DNA from: Agarophyton chilense
Lineage: Eukaryota > Rhodophyta > Florideophyceae > Gracilariales > Gracilariaceae
DNA length: 64,000 bases
NCBI GenBank assembly: GCA_030374765.1
Contig: JARGXX010000105.1
Span: 2,046,001 to 2,110,000 of the forward strand
Direction: 5' to 3'
Shown here: piece after piece, positions 31,740 through 42,970 of the stretch
Numbering within the stretch: the first letter of the stretch is position 1
Layout: each line of letters begins with the position of its first letter
Program-made: the position numbers and the translations under genes
Notes under the pieces: generated by a model
Databases searched by the model: none
What the model saw: only the letters and a program-made list of their open reading frames with translations
What the model was told of the DNA's origin: nothing

Positions 31740-33090
31740 TTTCCTCGATCTCCCTGGTTTTAGGCTGAGGCTGTCAGCGACGAAGAACTCATTGGCCAAT
31801 AGGTAGTCGTTGGTCGACTTTCTGACTTTATTCCGTGGTATGCGCTGTTCACGCGCGACTGGCTGAACCATTGTGCGATTCTAAACAATGAGATTAGCCG
31901 GTTTGTCTCCAAATGAGTGGCGGAAACTCGCGAAAAGTTCACTCAATTAGTGTACCAACGGATTTGCTTCATGACTGGGACTGTTTCCTTAAACGAAGAT
32001 TGGAACTCCGATACCTGGATCGCCAAAACTACCCGAGAAGCCTACCGGTATGCGGAGAATCTCGCGGATTTGGAATTGCAACTGTAGCGTGGCGTACGCG
32101 CAGTATCCCACAAGTCTGTCTATTTTGACAGTTCTTATATACGAGCGGAGTTCTACTATCTTTGCAAGCGCCATAATATCTATTAATAATTCCTTTGATT
32201 TGAGAGACATACTCGATCACGCCGAGGATAACTGGTCCCGTACCAAATGCCGGAGATCGAGCTAATTCGGTATAGCTCGCGCATCGAGCGCTACACTTCC
32301 ATCCCTCTTTATTGGCATGAAGTTGATAGTTCTCGTGATTGCCCTGTAAAGCTCCCTCCAGTGATTATCTATGTAGGTTCTTACCTTGCAAATGATCTAT
32401 TCTCCGATTACTGGAAAGCCGTGTACATTGAATTCATCGCTTAGATAGCTTCTTTAATCCTTTAGGATGTGTTCGAAAACTATCGCCTGTGGTATATGAG
32501 CCTTATTTCCCGACTACTTGCGAGAAAGCTCGATCTTTCCTTATTATTGGACTCACGTGCAAATCACGATGAGATCCAACACCTGATAAGTGTCATGGAC
32601 CAGATTGACTGCACACTGGTTCCCAACCAAAAGGTAGACCTCTTCATGATCATTTCCCTGGAGGGACTGTGCTTGGCGGCAATTTAGTGTGGTTTGATAG
32701 ATGGAACAAATAATGCATCGATGGAGATCACACAAAAACCCTACGGAAAAACCGGAGAACATTGCCTCCAACGCTGCCAACTGGGTATCAATTAACCGTT
32801 ACCAATTAAAGCTGACGCACTCGGGGCAGAGCTCCAAGAAATCGTTTAGGATGATGAGCGCGAATAGGGGGTCCCCATAATCACCATCCCAAAGTAGAAT
32901 GACTGCATTGAGCCGATAGCTCCTGCTGAAACGCAAACGGATGGCAGTGAGCCAATAGCGACAGTTGAGATGCAGAGTCCTGCGTACAAACCCGAATAGC
33001 CGGTGGTACCGGTGCAGAATGCGGAACTCGACAATCTCAGGCGGTTCTTCGAAGAAGCTGGGATTCCTCCCGATATCATTCAAGGCGATT
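31740..33090 (+). pseudogene. Antisense ORF of gypsy element 2
   Basis: Read on the plus strand, opposite to the element's gag-pol, shifting frames encode a protein homologous to that of 39136-40817. Matching blocks are FTQLVYQR (against FTKQIYQR), SYIRAEFYYL (against PLLRADFRFL), LVPYQMPEIELIR (against LVPYQMIEIDRIR), CPVKLPPVIIYVG (against CPVELPPAITFIG), DLSLLLDSRANHDE and NLVWFDRWNK with LRKNRR. A final helix resembles the end of the other copy (LRRFFEEAGIPPD against IQFLLDAGFPEAK). Several stops and at least two frameshifts show that this copy is dead. Identity between the copies is low, so they are old relatives. I recognise no domain. Confidence 0.7.
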
Positions 33091-33404
33091 TCGGTAGATG
33101 CAGAGTCTCTTGCGCTCCTCGCTTGGGAATGACCCTGCCACCCAAACCTCGTGAGGTTGCTACTCTGTCGTATTGTAGTAGACCGTCTGGCGATATAACG
33201 TTGACATTAACTATTTCACTTCTGCTTACAGCTACATTGCTCTCTTCTTTGTATTCTACTCCGTTGTTCTCCACTTCTTTCTTCATCTTCATTGTAATTC
33301 GTGTGACTTTTTGTCCCCACAGGGAAAAATTTAGATCAGGACTCCCTGAGACCATTAAGCCGACAAGAGCGTCATCAGTAACACAGGGGATATTCACCCT
33401 AGCT

Positions 33405-33530
33405 CTTCCACAGTACGACAACACGTGAGATCGTAGTAAGTGATATATGGGCTCCCATGTATCATCTTCGGGTTGATACCCATATCATCGTACTCTAAAC
33501 AGTAAACTAGTATCTCTAACATGCCATCCA
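33405..33530 (-). pseudogene. Chromodomain remnant of gypsy element 2
   Basis: The minus strand reads LVYCLEYDD and then, one frame over, YGYQPEDDTWEPIYHLLRS, the core of a chromodomain of the kind fused to chromovirus integrases. It matches the better-preserved chromodomain at 40977-41258. A single frameshift separates the two halves. Confidence 0.75.
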
Positions 33531-34569
33531 TGGCTTCTAATTCGGTCGATATAGTACTTCCCTCCTCCATTGAGCGGCGTTGAGGCCTAGATAGTACTTT
33601 TGTGACCAGATCCTGCTGTACGTACTTCGTGTATAGTGGAATGAGAGTGCTCAATGTTCGATGGATATCGTGAAACGTATGGTGCCGCGTTGCCGCGTTC
33701 ATCAGGTTTTTCCACTTCTGGGTGTCTCAGAGCTAGTCTTCTGGATTCGTGTGATCCTTCCGGTTTAGTAAGGGCCTCCAACTAAACATTCGGGTTGTTC
33801 GATTCTTTCGACGATGGCTCGATGTCTCTTCTAGCTGTATGCCTTTCCTCTTTCTCTGAGAGTATTTTCAATTCTGTGCTAATGGTAGCGGTGGACGTGG
33901 GTCGTAGTCTGACGAGGGGCCAGCCGATACGTTCTTCTGACTAAACTGTTGTCGTTTCCACATCTGTTCTATTTCCCTCGAGATCGAGGTCCCTCTTCAC
34001 CGTGTGAGATTCCATCTGTCCTCCAGTGACATTTATGTCTCCCCATTCGAGTGGCGGAACATTACTGATGATCACAGCTTTGTCATTACTGTGCGATACC
34101 GCGGGCGACAAAACAGTTACGACATCAGATTCTCATTTTGATGGTTCCACGACGCCAAGTGCGCGAAAATCTTCAAAAAACGCTTTTTGTCACTCTTCTC
34201 TCCGACCTCATCGGTACTATTCCCCTGAACGCTACCTGGTTTGGGAGCTGCAACTTGCTGCGTGTACACGGCGCCTATCGCCAATTCTGCTCCGATATGA
34301 ACTCCAAGGTCCAAAATCTCACCCGTTGATGCGCCCTATGGCGGCGGCCTGCTAACTGACGTCATGCACCGGTTCTCCGGAGCGTACCAGCCACGTGGCA
34401 ATATTTTTGAGTTAATTTTGATCTTTGGTGGCAAGGCCGCAGCCGCTTGTACTGTTGGGCTCTGCAGTGGTGTTTGCTTTTCAATACTCACGCGTGTCAG
34501 ATATCTTCACTGCACATCAGCTTCAGGGCTCGTCACAACTTCTGCCACACCTGAACTCGGTGCACTCAC

Positions 34570-35430
34570 GGCTCTGTCGCGTTAAATGCGCTCAACATCC
34601 TTATCTCTTCGGATAACAACAGTGTGCTTGTCGAATTCGACAATTTCAAGCGGTTCAGTCGCGATTGTAGCTAAATTGTGACGGCGTTCCCGTTCCTTTC
34701 CTTCTCCGGTCTTCGGGTTATTCTTCTTTTCTATTCTCACAAAGACGGGTCCTCCAACTCAAATATCCAGTAGAGCCCGCCGTACTAACGCGTCGTATTT
34801 GCGCTTGTAGCCGGCTTGGGCCTTTCCCATTTGGGTTGCGCCTTACAAATTGCGTTTGCGCAGCTCGTCTCTCCGGCGTAGGTGGAACTGAGCCAGTATC
34901 AGCATGTCATCATCTTAGGTTCTTTCTGAGCGAATTTCGATTGGTAAGGCCATTGGGTGGCGGGATAATACCACCTGGAATGGCGTTAACTTTGTTATCG
35001 AATAAACCTGCATATTGCAAGCGTTCCAACGCATGTCTTTATAAAGATCCCAGTTCTTTGGTTGCTCAGCGATTTAATGTTGTAGTGCGGCGATTAGCGT
35101 TCGGTTGTATCGTTCTACCTGCCCGTTACGTTGCGGATGATACGTCGTGGTGAACAGGTTCCAAATTCCCAGTACTTTGCATACATCTTGATAGAAGCGT
35201 GCAACGAATTTCTTACCATTGTCTGAGGGCAGAGTATCCGGCGGTCCGTAGTAATTGTCCCTGTCGCTCTTCTTCCGAGCTCGACGACCCATCTTCACCA
35301 CCAGGGTTTCCGCCAATGGTTCCCTGTCCAGCTCTACCAACACGTTTTGGTAGGTAGTAATACCCGGGGCCCTCAATCGCCGGAGGCTCTGCTCCTTTCC
35401 GAACTTGATCATTCGGCTTCTCAATAGTCA
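34570..35430 (-). pseudogene. Ty3/gypsy integrase, frameshifted
   Basis: From 35424 down the minus strand reads ITTYQNVLVELDREPLAET (first catalytic Asp), YYGPPDTLPSDNGKKF (second Asp), then TTTYHPQRNGQVERYNRTL (catalytic Glu). After a stop or frameshift near 35075 it continues AEQPKNWDLYKDMRWNA, TKLTPFQVVLSRHP and, by 34620, a C-terminal GGPVFVRIEKKN block resembling the integrase C-terminal domain. All three catalytic acids survive but the frame is broken. The zinc-binding N-terminal domain is not visible. Confidence 0.88.
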
Positions 35431-35526
35431 GAAAAGTTCGAAGGTTGGTTTGGAGATCACCGAAAATACCATGAGGTTTCTGGAAAGGCGCTTGGACCTC
35501 CACCTTGAGAGTGTTTGCTTTCGCCC

Positions 35527-35931
35527 CTACTTCGGGTTTTCAACCTCAGGATTCTGTAAGGATAGCGTCACTACTTGGTCTATTTGTCCTCTCACCTCGT
35601 TCTCGAGGTAACTGATCATAAACACCGGAATATGGTCCATCACTTCCTGATAGGCCGGATCCAACACCATACGGGTATTTGAATCGATATCCAGACGGGG
35701 ACCCGGGGGTTCTTCCTGTGGTCTGACCACATTGGTATGTCGGGCTTCTGTCGAGGGACTTTCTGTCTCTCTTCCTGCCGTATCGACCAGAGTGGTTTTC
35801 GGCTCCCGAAGAACTTCCTCCGGTCTGTGCAGAATTGGTTGTGCAAGTCTTCTCCTTGGAGAAGAACCACCAACTGGTGCACTACGCGCCCTAGTGACGC
35901 GCCTCGGCCAGTTTTTCGATGATTTCTCCAT
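35527..35931 (-). pseudogene. Gag-like fragment of gypsy element 2
   Basis: This 134-codon minus-strand ORF lies just inside the primer-binding site, where gag is expected. It is basic and Pro-rich at the start and ends with an acidic helix (DPAYQEVMDHIPVFMISYL). I see no zinc knuckle. The assignment rests mainly on position. Confidence 0.4.
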
Positions 35932-36040
35932 TAAGGTAAACTAATAGGTCAGCAGTTGCTATTTCAATGACTCCTTCACTAAACGGCACGAGGTCAACTC
36001 CAGATCCTCCCTTTCAATTCCAAGCGTGGTGAACACCAAA

Positions 36041-36058
36041 TTCTAAGGCGGGAGACCA
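36041..36058 (-). other. Primer-binding site of element 2
   Basis: Three bases inside the 5' LTR the minus strand reads TGGTCTCCCGCCTTAGAA. It starts with TGG, complementary to a tRNA CCA end, and shares TGGTCTCCCG with the corresponding site of element 1 at 44287-44304. Confidence 0.65.
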
Positions 36059-36061
36059 AAT

Positions 36062-36576
36062 TGTGGTATAAACCAGAACGGTAGTGGGGGTGTAAGACCG
36101 GACGGTTCTAGGGAGCGCGCAACGGGCTCGATACCTGTTCAATGTGGCACCACCAGCCACTAAAGGGAGCAACAGGAACGGCAGGTGTACTGAGGCCACG
36201 TTGGTAGACGGTGATGCACAGCGCACGCGGGTCCGGAAAAACGTAAGGACGCTAGGCTGACCTGTAGAAACCAAAAAGGGTAAAAGTAGCCTAGTAGTTG
36301 TTTAACTCTACAATAGTGACCGGGGTGGCTCTGCTTGGTGAAGAGATATATCTCGCCAGCCACCAGACCTACGGTAGCGCTCCTCGCCACGTGGCCACGG
36401 GGAGGTCCACTTGAGGTGCGCCTCCCTATCTACGTACTCATATCTAACTAATAATAAATCAGCGAAATGCTAATCTAATTGCTAACTAAACCACTGTAGT
36501 AAACGGTGCATGCCGGCAACCATCCAGGTCAACCACGTGGCATAATTACTTCATCGGTGTAGCTCACTATACTACA
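36062..36576 (-). repeat. 5' LTR of gypsy element 2
   Basis: The 515-bp segment begins TGTGG and ends ACTACA on the plus strand, with the primer-binding site on one side and copia coding sequence on the other. Its terminus (ATACTACA) equals that of element 1's LTR, but the bodies are not alike by eye. Confidence 0.6.
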
Positions 36577-37200
36577 TTTGCAAATTTTGATCACGCAGGT
36601 GACCACAGCACTCGAAATTCCACGACGGGAATGGTACATATATATAAATCGAATCCCGTCGACTGGTCATCCAAACTACAAAAATCTCAAACACTCTTAA
36701 AATGTGACGCGGAGTTCGTTGCAGCCACCAGTGCAGAACAGAATACTCTCTTCTTTGGCCGTCTATTCCAGTTCATCACGAACACCGCACACGTTTGTGT
36801 TCCATTTTATGTTGACTATGACGCTGCTATTGCTGTCGCTCGGAATACTCGCAACGACAAACGGCGCAACTTCAGAGTCATCCAGCATCACTACTTGCGG
36901 CATCACACGGGTAGAAACATCATATGTCTTCACGAAATGACATCTAGCAAAAACACATACGATAAAATGACAAAACCCGTGAAACGCCCCGGACTCAATT
37001 ACTTATGCGACAGCTCCATCTCTTCGGGTTCCCACCACATAAACTTCACCGCACAGAGACACACGCAAGTTTGCAGGAATGTCATCGCTTCTAACGGGAA
37101 CTTTGACTTGCGATCTCTCTGCATATCAGTCATAGCTCCCTCCCTCAAATACCAAATCATCGCGGTCATCGCCTTGTGTACTCATAGCATGGACACATAA
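36577..37200 (+). pseudogene. Ty1/copia RNase H fragment
   Basis: The frame is open from the LTR border at 36577. It reads DHAGDHSTRNSTTGMVH, then SNPVDWSSKLQKSQ, CDAEFVAATSAEQN, YVDYDAAIAVARN and HHYLRHHTGRN, the order of motifs in copia RNase H (usually D-W-A-G, N-P-V-x-W-S-S-K, E-A-E-Y, D-N-x-S-A, and the R-x-K-H-I-D region). Two motifs are weakened (DYDAA in place of DNxSA). It ends at 37200. The upstream RT is missing because gypsy element 2 lies there. Confidence 0.8.
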
Positions 37201-38323
37201 AGTCTAGTCGACGGCCTTTTCCTCACACCGTCGACCGATCGCTCTTTGATGTAATTTGCATCTGGTTACAAGATGTTTCATTTCATCTTTTGAAAAGAGC
37301 AACAGGACTGGTTTTGTAGGTGCTGAATCTAACTTTTTGGTTTAGCTTACAATCTAGCTTTCAGTTTTGGAAAAAGCTTGGCGTTATAAGCCAAAATCTG
37401 GAGAATGCAGGCTACATTAAACAACATCTTTATTTTTGGATGTATTTTCATCCCACAGGCGTTTGTGTCTCGTCCAAACAATGCTATAACCCCTCTTTAG
37501 CTATAAGGTGATAATCGATGTTTGCCCTTTTTAATTAAGCTAAAATGAAGCTAAATTTTGAAATAAGAGTAGTTTCTCCAGACCCGCTGCTTTAATTAGA
37601 AAGAGCTGAACTTCTAGTTTTCGAGGTAGTTTGAGAATAAGTAAGATTTTAAGAGTGCGTTTCGCCGGATTCCATTACTTGCTTACATTTGCTCGTTCTT
37701 GCTCCGCGCTGTGTTTTGCTCTGACATCCATTTCCTTGACTATCTCCTCCTGGGTTATTGTGTGAAGTAAAATGAAATAATTTCGCGAAAGGTGTATGGT
37801 CTTATCAAACAGAATTTAGTCAGGATCTTTCTTTCGCATTTCATGATACAAAATACATGCTCAGCGTCTAGCGTGCACTGATTTGGTTTCCACGCAAAAG
37901 GTTTTGTTTTTCAGAATTATATTGGTGGCTGTCGCTGCTACTTTTATCATGAACATTATTAAAACAAGTACTAGACGACAGAAGAACGCTTTGATGCACA
38001 AGCATGTCTGTATGTAGAGAAGTCTGAAAGATTTGTTTCGACATCACTAACGCAAGCAAAAGATCCATCGCTGAACCAATGCTTTTTAACTTGTGCATTG
38101 TTCCACTAACGCATACCCCTAACATACATCTACGTTGACGTTAAGGATATTTGTATACGTGTCACACAAAACAAAGGTGGTCCTCAGTCCTTCTCTTATT
38201 TCAAAATAAGAAATGAGCTGTAACTGAGGGTCTAAACCGTAAGGCCCTTTCTACACTTGGACGGAACACTATGCGCTGTCTCTAAATACCCCATAAATGA
38301 GGGTAGTTCCATTTCGTAGGACA
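37201..38323. other. Spacer
   Basis: AT-rich DNA follows the copia fragment, perhaps its 3' part. No ORF is recognisable. The 5-bp GCTAT target of element 1 lies at its right edge. Confidence 0.45.
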
Positions 38324-38328
38324 GCTAT

Positions 38329-38979
38329 TGTATTGTCCGCTCTAATGGAGAGAGCAGACACCTGCGACGGTGTTCGGGACTGCCGAATGGGTGCTTGAGG
38401 CTAAGGGGAAGATGTGGTAGAGCACAACACTAGCAAAATAGAATGGGGGTTGTAAGGCCACACTCGCCAATGAGGGTGGTTGGTACTATGGAACGGACAA
38501 GTACTTGTTGTAGCTCGTCCGGATCTCCTGTTAAGGAATCCTGAACAAAGAACAAGACAGTTTGTAAACCCGTTGTTGTCCCCTTTACTTTGGAGTCAGC
38601 GCTCCCCTCTGCGCATGCTATACTGTTCACAGGGGTGAGCGCTGCACATAATAATATCTAGGTATAAACTTGGTAGCCAAGTAACCCCTCTACAGTACAG
38701 GATAACAAGATCTAAATGGGCTTCCGCCTACGAAGGGTAGACTTGGTTCCCGCGTGGATATCCACTATATGCGACGTTGCCAATGTGGTATTTCCCTACA
38801 AAGGGTCGAATCGGATACGCCGTGGCAGACCGAGATCCCACTTGTAACATATCACCTTGCTGGCTATCTACGGGATGTCGGTTCATAACTTCATCCTAGC
38901 TGTTGCACTCACCTATGAGTATCATCTTACTTAGACGAAAAATATTCCATCTGCAATCCGACAGTAGTAGAATACTACA
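38329..38979 (-). repeat. 3' LTR of gypsy element 1
   Basis: It begins TGTATTGTCCGC and ends AATACTACA on the plus strand, followed directly by catcccccc, the complement of a polypurine tract. It is a direct repeat of 44307-44958. Confidence 0.9.
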
Positions 38980-39135
38980 CATCCCCCCAATAAGCGCGAA
39001 GCACGGGCGACGCAAGACGTCTTTATATACCTGAGCATGCATCGGCATTCCGAAATTTCCTCGTCTCCAAGAAAGTACACCAACTTCTGCTTGACGTCCG
39101 ACGATTCACAGTGTTCGGTGTTGACTTGATCAGCG

Positions 39136-40817
39136 ATGAATCCTTACGCGCCGCATAACTCCAACAACGGATACGTACCCTCCGAGGGTCCTTACACGAG
39201 CAGTGGCTTCAACTCGCAAGCTGCGGCGCCTTCGGCCTTACGATCAATGCAGTCTCCTCGGGTGGGTTTCCACTCCATGCCCTTACAGCCTTCGACTTCA
39301 GGTTTGGTGCCGAATGCGGCTTATGCATCCTCCGCTGGGGTCATTCGAGCGCCCTCTCGTCGGGCTCAACGCAGTTATCCACATCCCGCGGACTATTTGG
39401 GACGAGAACCTCTCGACGATGCTGACCTCTTCGGGTGGGCTCCCTGGTTTGACCCAGTCGCTCTTCCGGATGACGCGTTGATCAGCCGGTACGTCTTCAG
39501 CGGTTACCTTCCAGATGAACTTCGTTATGCGGCTATCCGCAGCCACGATTAGCTCACTCACTGTGCTTTGCCAGATATCGCGATTGCCCGGTATACGAAT
39601 TAGAGTATGGACGAAGCCCGAACTCGGTTCACGAAGCAGATATACCAGCGTCTGCACCGTTTCGTTATCACAGTCGTTCTCACTGGAGATTTTCCTCTGG
39701 ATCCCTGGATGGCTCGCACAAATTGCGAAGGATACTCGTACATCGAGACATTCTTCGAAGTCGATGTCGACAAATGGCGCGGCTTACGCGATGTACGCAA
39801 TGCGCCACTCTACTATCGCCGGCCCTTGCTCCGTGCGGACTTCCGCTTCCTTCACAATAGAGACATTCCATATTGGGAATATCCTCGATGGGGACAAGGT
39901 ACAAGATCCGACTTGGGTACCTGGTTCCATATCAAATGATCGAAATTGATCGAATTAGGCGGAACGCTCGCGTCGGACGCTATGTCGCGCTGCCAGAACA
40001 CTGGGTGGAGATCGACAGCCCTCATGGATGTCCGGTGGAGCTTCCCCCTGCCATAACCTTTATCGGTTGCGTGTTGATTAACGACCCGTTATCGGGATAC
40101 TGGACGGTTGTGTTCTCCGAGTTCATTTCCAAGATGGGAGCGTATATCCTCTGGGATGCATACGATACCTATCGTGTTTGGTACATGTCTCCAACAGCAC
40201 GGAGATATGCGTGACAACCAGATCTTTCCCTTATGTTGGGGTCACGTGGAAATTATGACGAATTCCTTCTCTTGGTAGACTTAATCGACAGTATCGACTG
40301 GCATGGGGTTCCATTGGAGCAATCAGCTAGAGGCACAAGGGTGCGTCTTCGAGAACACTCGCCGGGACGCCCAGCTAGTGCTGGAGATTTTGTATGGTTC
40401 AATCCCTGGACCAGCCACATAATCACGTCCGACCAGGCTCGTGACCTTCGTGCGAATCGTAGGGAGTTCCCTTAAAAACAGCGTACTGGATATGTGTAAG
40501 ATTCCACACCTTCCGAGTTTGCAGATCAGGAGTATGAAGAAGCTCCAGGTGCTGATGCCGAACTCGATTTCGAGGATGAACCTAAACTATTTGGTAGTGC
40601 GCCTGTGACGTCTGCTTCGCCACCAACGGCTACGAAACAGGGTGTTAAACCGTCGATGGGGTACTTTCATAGGTTCGCCCAACAACCGAGCGATGCGGGG
40701 GATCCCTTTCTGGCACCGTTGATACAATTCCTCTTAGACGCAGGTTTCCCTGAAGCTAAGCTGCATGGCGATCGTGCTGCGCTTACCGACATGCTGAATC
40801 ATCATACAAGCGGGTAA
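39136..40817 (+). pseudogene. Antisense ORF of gypsy element 1
   Basis: Starting with an ATG 157 bp inside the 3' LTR, this plus-strand frame would encode about 560 residues. The N-terminus is Ser/Pro/Asn/Tyr-rich and disordered to about residue 85. Then come DDALISRYVFSGYLPDE, FTKQIYQRLHRF, PLLRADFRFLHNRDIPYW, LVPYQMIEIDRIR, CPVELPPAITFIG, a Trp/Tyr-rich stretch and GDFVWFNPWTS, with a last helical segment PLIQFLLDAGFPEAK. In-frame stops occur at 39550, 39601, 40212 and 40473, and one frameshift falls near 39.94 kb. The homologue at 31.7-33.1 kb has the same order of blocks. No known domain is evident; it is neither gag, envelope nor reverse transcriptase in any form I recognise. Confidence 0.75.
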
Positions 40818-40976
40818 GTTCTTTGACCGACTTTATATGTCGTCAACACCCTTGAGGCGATAACATAAACCAAAATTCTTCTTTTTCCGTGACTTCACGT
40901 TTCCCTAAGTACTTCTTCTTCTTATCGATTCTTCTCGTCTTCTTCTTTCACATCCTTCTTCGGAAGAAAAAGAGGA

Positions 40977-41258
40977 TTAGCAGTCGCTCCGCGAAATCGC
41001 GTCTAGAAAGCTCATTATCGCGGTGTCGATCTCCACAGGGAGTGGTAGTCGAATGCGACGATGATAACGCACAACCTGAGAGCGCGGGATATGAGTTATA
41101 GGCTCCCAAGTATCCGCTTCCGTAAGAAAACCGTACCAACGGATATAATACAGTAGTCTGTGAGTGTCTTCGTCTTCGCCGTGATCGATGATGTAATCTA
41201 TGACGTATTTCTGGGCATTTCCCATCGTTTCGGCGGATGGCGCGATGTTTTGGTTCAC
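40977..41258 (-). CDS. Chromodomain at the 3' end of gag-PR coding
   Basis: The minus-strand frame reads QKYVIDYIIDHGEDEDTHR, LLYYIRWYGFLTEADTWEP and ITHIPRSQVVRYHRR, a clean chromodomain with the aromatic positions (Tyr, Trp, Trp) for methyl-lysine binding. In chromoviruses this domain ends the integrase and directs insertion to heterochromatin. Here the same frame continues upstream (to about 41460, apart from one stop) into Lys/Gln-rich sequence without any integrase, so the domain hangs on a short linker after the protease region. Confidence 0.85.
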   Translation of the reverse strand: MNQNIAPSAETMGNAQKYVIDYIIDHGEDEDTHRLLYYIRWYGFLTEADTWEPITHIPRSQVVRYHRRIRLPLPVEIDTAIMSFLDAISRSDC

Positions 41259-41463
41259 CGGTTTATAACGTCTGATAAACGAACGCGTTGAATCCTGACG
41301 GGATGTGACAACCTTGTCGTTTCCTTGAACCTCCCGAGGGAGCGCTTAAGAACTTCCTAAGTCTTCAGGTTGAACCTTCGTAGTCTGTTCGGGCAGCTGA
41401 GGGCTTTTTTGGGCCACTTTAGCGCCGTTCTCGACTTCGACGGCATAGTCGTCGGGTTTACAG

Positions 41464-41826
41464 TTACCCGTTGTTCTTCACCTTGCGTGTTATTTCTGTC
41501 TTAGGGGCCTGAGCCAAACTGGGCTTCTTCACCGAAGGTTGACCGTAACGAAATCGTTTCTGATCGGTGGGTCCTAGTTCAGATATCCGAATAAAGTTCG
41601 GTCGGGCGCCTGTATCAACAACTGTCAGGCGACGGGTCAATAGATCCATGTCCGAGCCGATGTCGGCATAAACTTTATAGTTTCCCTTCTGCAATATCAC
41701 AATAAAGTTTTCCTGTTTCGACGGACAAGTATAACGTCTCAAAGGACGTTTGAGTTCACAGTCAAACTGTTCTCGATTTCCAACGGACGGATTCAATCTG
41801 CTAGACGGAATATGATGAGTGCTCAT
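41464..41826 (-). CDS. Retroviral-type aspartic protease region
   Basis: The ORF contains LTVVDTGARPNFI, the D-T/S-G active site with its usual following Ala and hydrophobics, after a basic stretch. It follows the zinc-knuckle part of gag on the minus strand, as protease should. The region downstream of DTG is short and does not show a clear flap or ILG motif, so the domain may be incomplete. Confidence 0.7.
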   Translation of the reverse strand: MSTHHIPSSRLNPSVGNREQFDCELKRPLRRYTCPSKQENFIVILQKGNYKVYADIGSDMDLLTRRLTVVDTGARPNFIRISELGPTDQKRFRYGQPSVKKPSLAQAPKTEITRKVKNNG

Positions 41827-41924
41827 CAGGAACTTGGATCTCCAAGCGCGGGAACAAGGAGGCGAGTACTCCCTGGTCGGCTCTACGCGATGAAACAGGG
41901 CCGACCCCCTAGGGGTTCCCTCAC

Positions 41925-42818
41925 TTAGTTTCCTGACTGGGGCGGGTCGTTCGCCCTTGGGGCGTTGCTTCCAACTTGCAGATTTGCCTGTGGTGCTTCA
42001 GTATTCTGAACTACTGGAGCTCCAGATTGGCGTCCAGGATAGTAGCTAAGCTGTGCTTTCACCTTTAAGTAGGTACCAGCCGGCACTCGGGTTCTTTCCT
42101 CCTCTGAGAGAGTTTCGTAATTCGTGAGGCCGCGAACTAAATCCTTTGCCGGAAAGGTACATTCTGAAGACAGATGATGACGGCCATAGCACAGACAGCA
42201 GACTAACGCTTCAAGGCGTGCTGCCGACATCGATTGTGATCGATACGCTATCCGCGTGTCCACCGATCCAGTTTTTCAATTCTTGAATCCTCCCTCCGGG
42301 GGATTCATATATGCACGGGATACTGGGAGTCTGTCCTCCATAGCCATAAGAGCTTCTTCCTCCTGGGATTCTGAGTGAGGTAGATCCTCTGTGAGCACCG
42401 ATGAGTCCCAATAATCCATAAGGTGAATAGCATCGTGTTGCGTTTGGTTATCTTGTCTAGCGAACGACGACTCTCGAGAGTCAAATGGAGATTCCAGGTG
42501 AAACAACTTTCGAGTGGACTTCGCGGCTTGTTTGTGTCTTTCCTCTGCTTCGGATGCCCCAAGCGTTGTGGTGTTCCGCGTAACTCCGCGAGCTCTTACC
42601 GCGTCACCTTCAGCTTGCGCAAACTGAACCAACTTCAGATATGTGGTTCTTTCATGCTTCTCTCGAAATCGAGCCACTAGAGATTCGATATTGAGATCGA
42701 GCCCATCGATGAACCAGGTAATCTTATTCTCCGTTGAGTGAACTTTTCCACAGCGCGTGACCATTTTGTTAAGCCTCGAGCTGTACTCTGTTTCTCCCTC
42801 ACCAGGTTTCTGGGTCAC
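41925..42818 (-). pseudogene. Gag (capsid-like and zinc-knuckle part)
   Basis: The upper ORF (42818-42276) has the gypsy capsid pattern QKPGEGETEYSSRLNKMV, ending ITWFIDGLDLNIESLV. The lower ORF (42263-41925), in another frame, carries CCLCYGRHHLSSEC, a CCHC zinc knuckle. A frameshift or stop lies near 42270. Gag packages element RNA into virus-like particles. Confidence 0.75.
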
Positions 42819-42970
42819 ATTACGAAGATCCAGGATAGCCTGTCAGATTGCGCTCGATGTCGCATAGCTTCGCAGTAAGTACTCCAATGCCTCCGGCCAG
42901 GATGGTACACCTCATTCGTCAGCTGTCAGGGATCCGCAAACGGAGCGATACTGCTCGGACGCAAAACCCG

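Larger units (their letters stand above)
31650..36576 (-). mobile_element. Ty3/gypsy chromodomain element 2, degraded
   Basis: Coding is on the minus strand. From the right are a 5' LTR (36062-36576), primer-binding site (36041-36058), a gag-like piece, integrase and chromodomain, then the antisense frame on the plus strand (31740-33090) and a C-rich stretch (31657-31663) that is the complement of a polypurine tract. Protease, RT and RNase H are not visible between the gag piece and the integrase, so an internal deletion is likely. The right LTR abuts a copia RNase H frame. No matching left LTR is found, so the left boundary is approximate. Confidence 0.75.

Noticed and set aside
36577-37200. 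Copia RNase H as part of gypsy element 2
   Set aside because: It lies outside the LTR, is on the opposite strand to gag-pol, and has Ty1/copia motif order.
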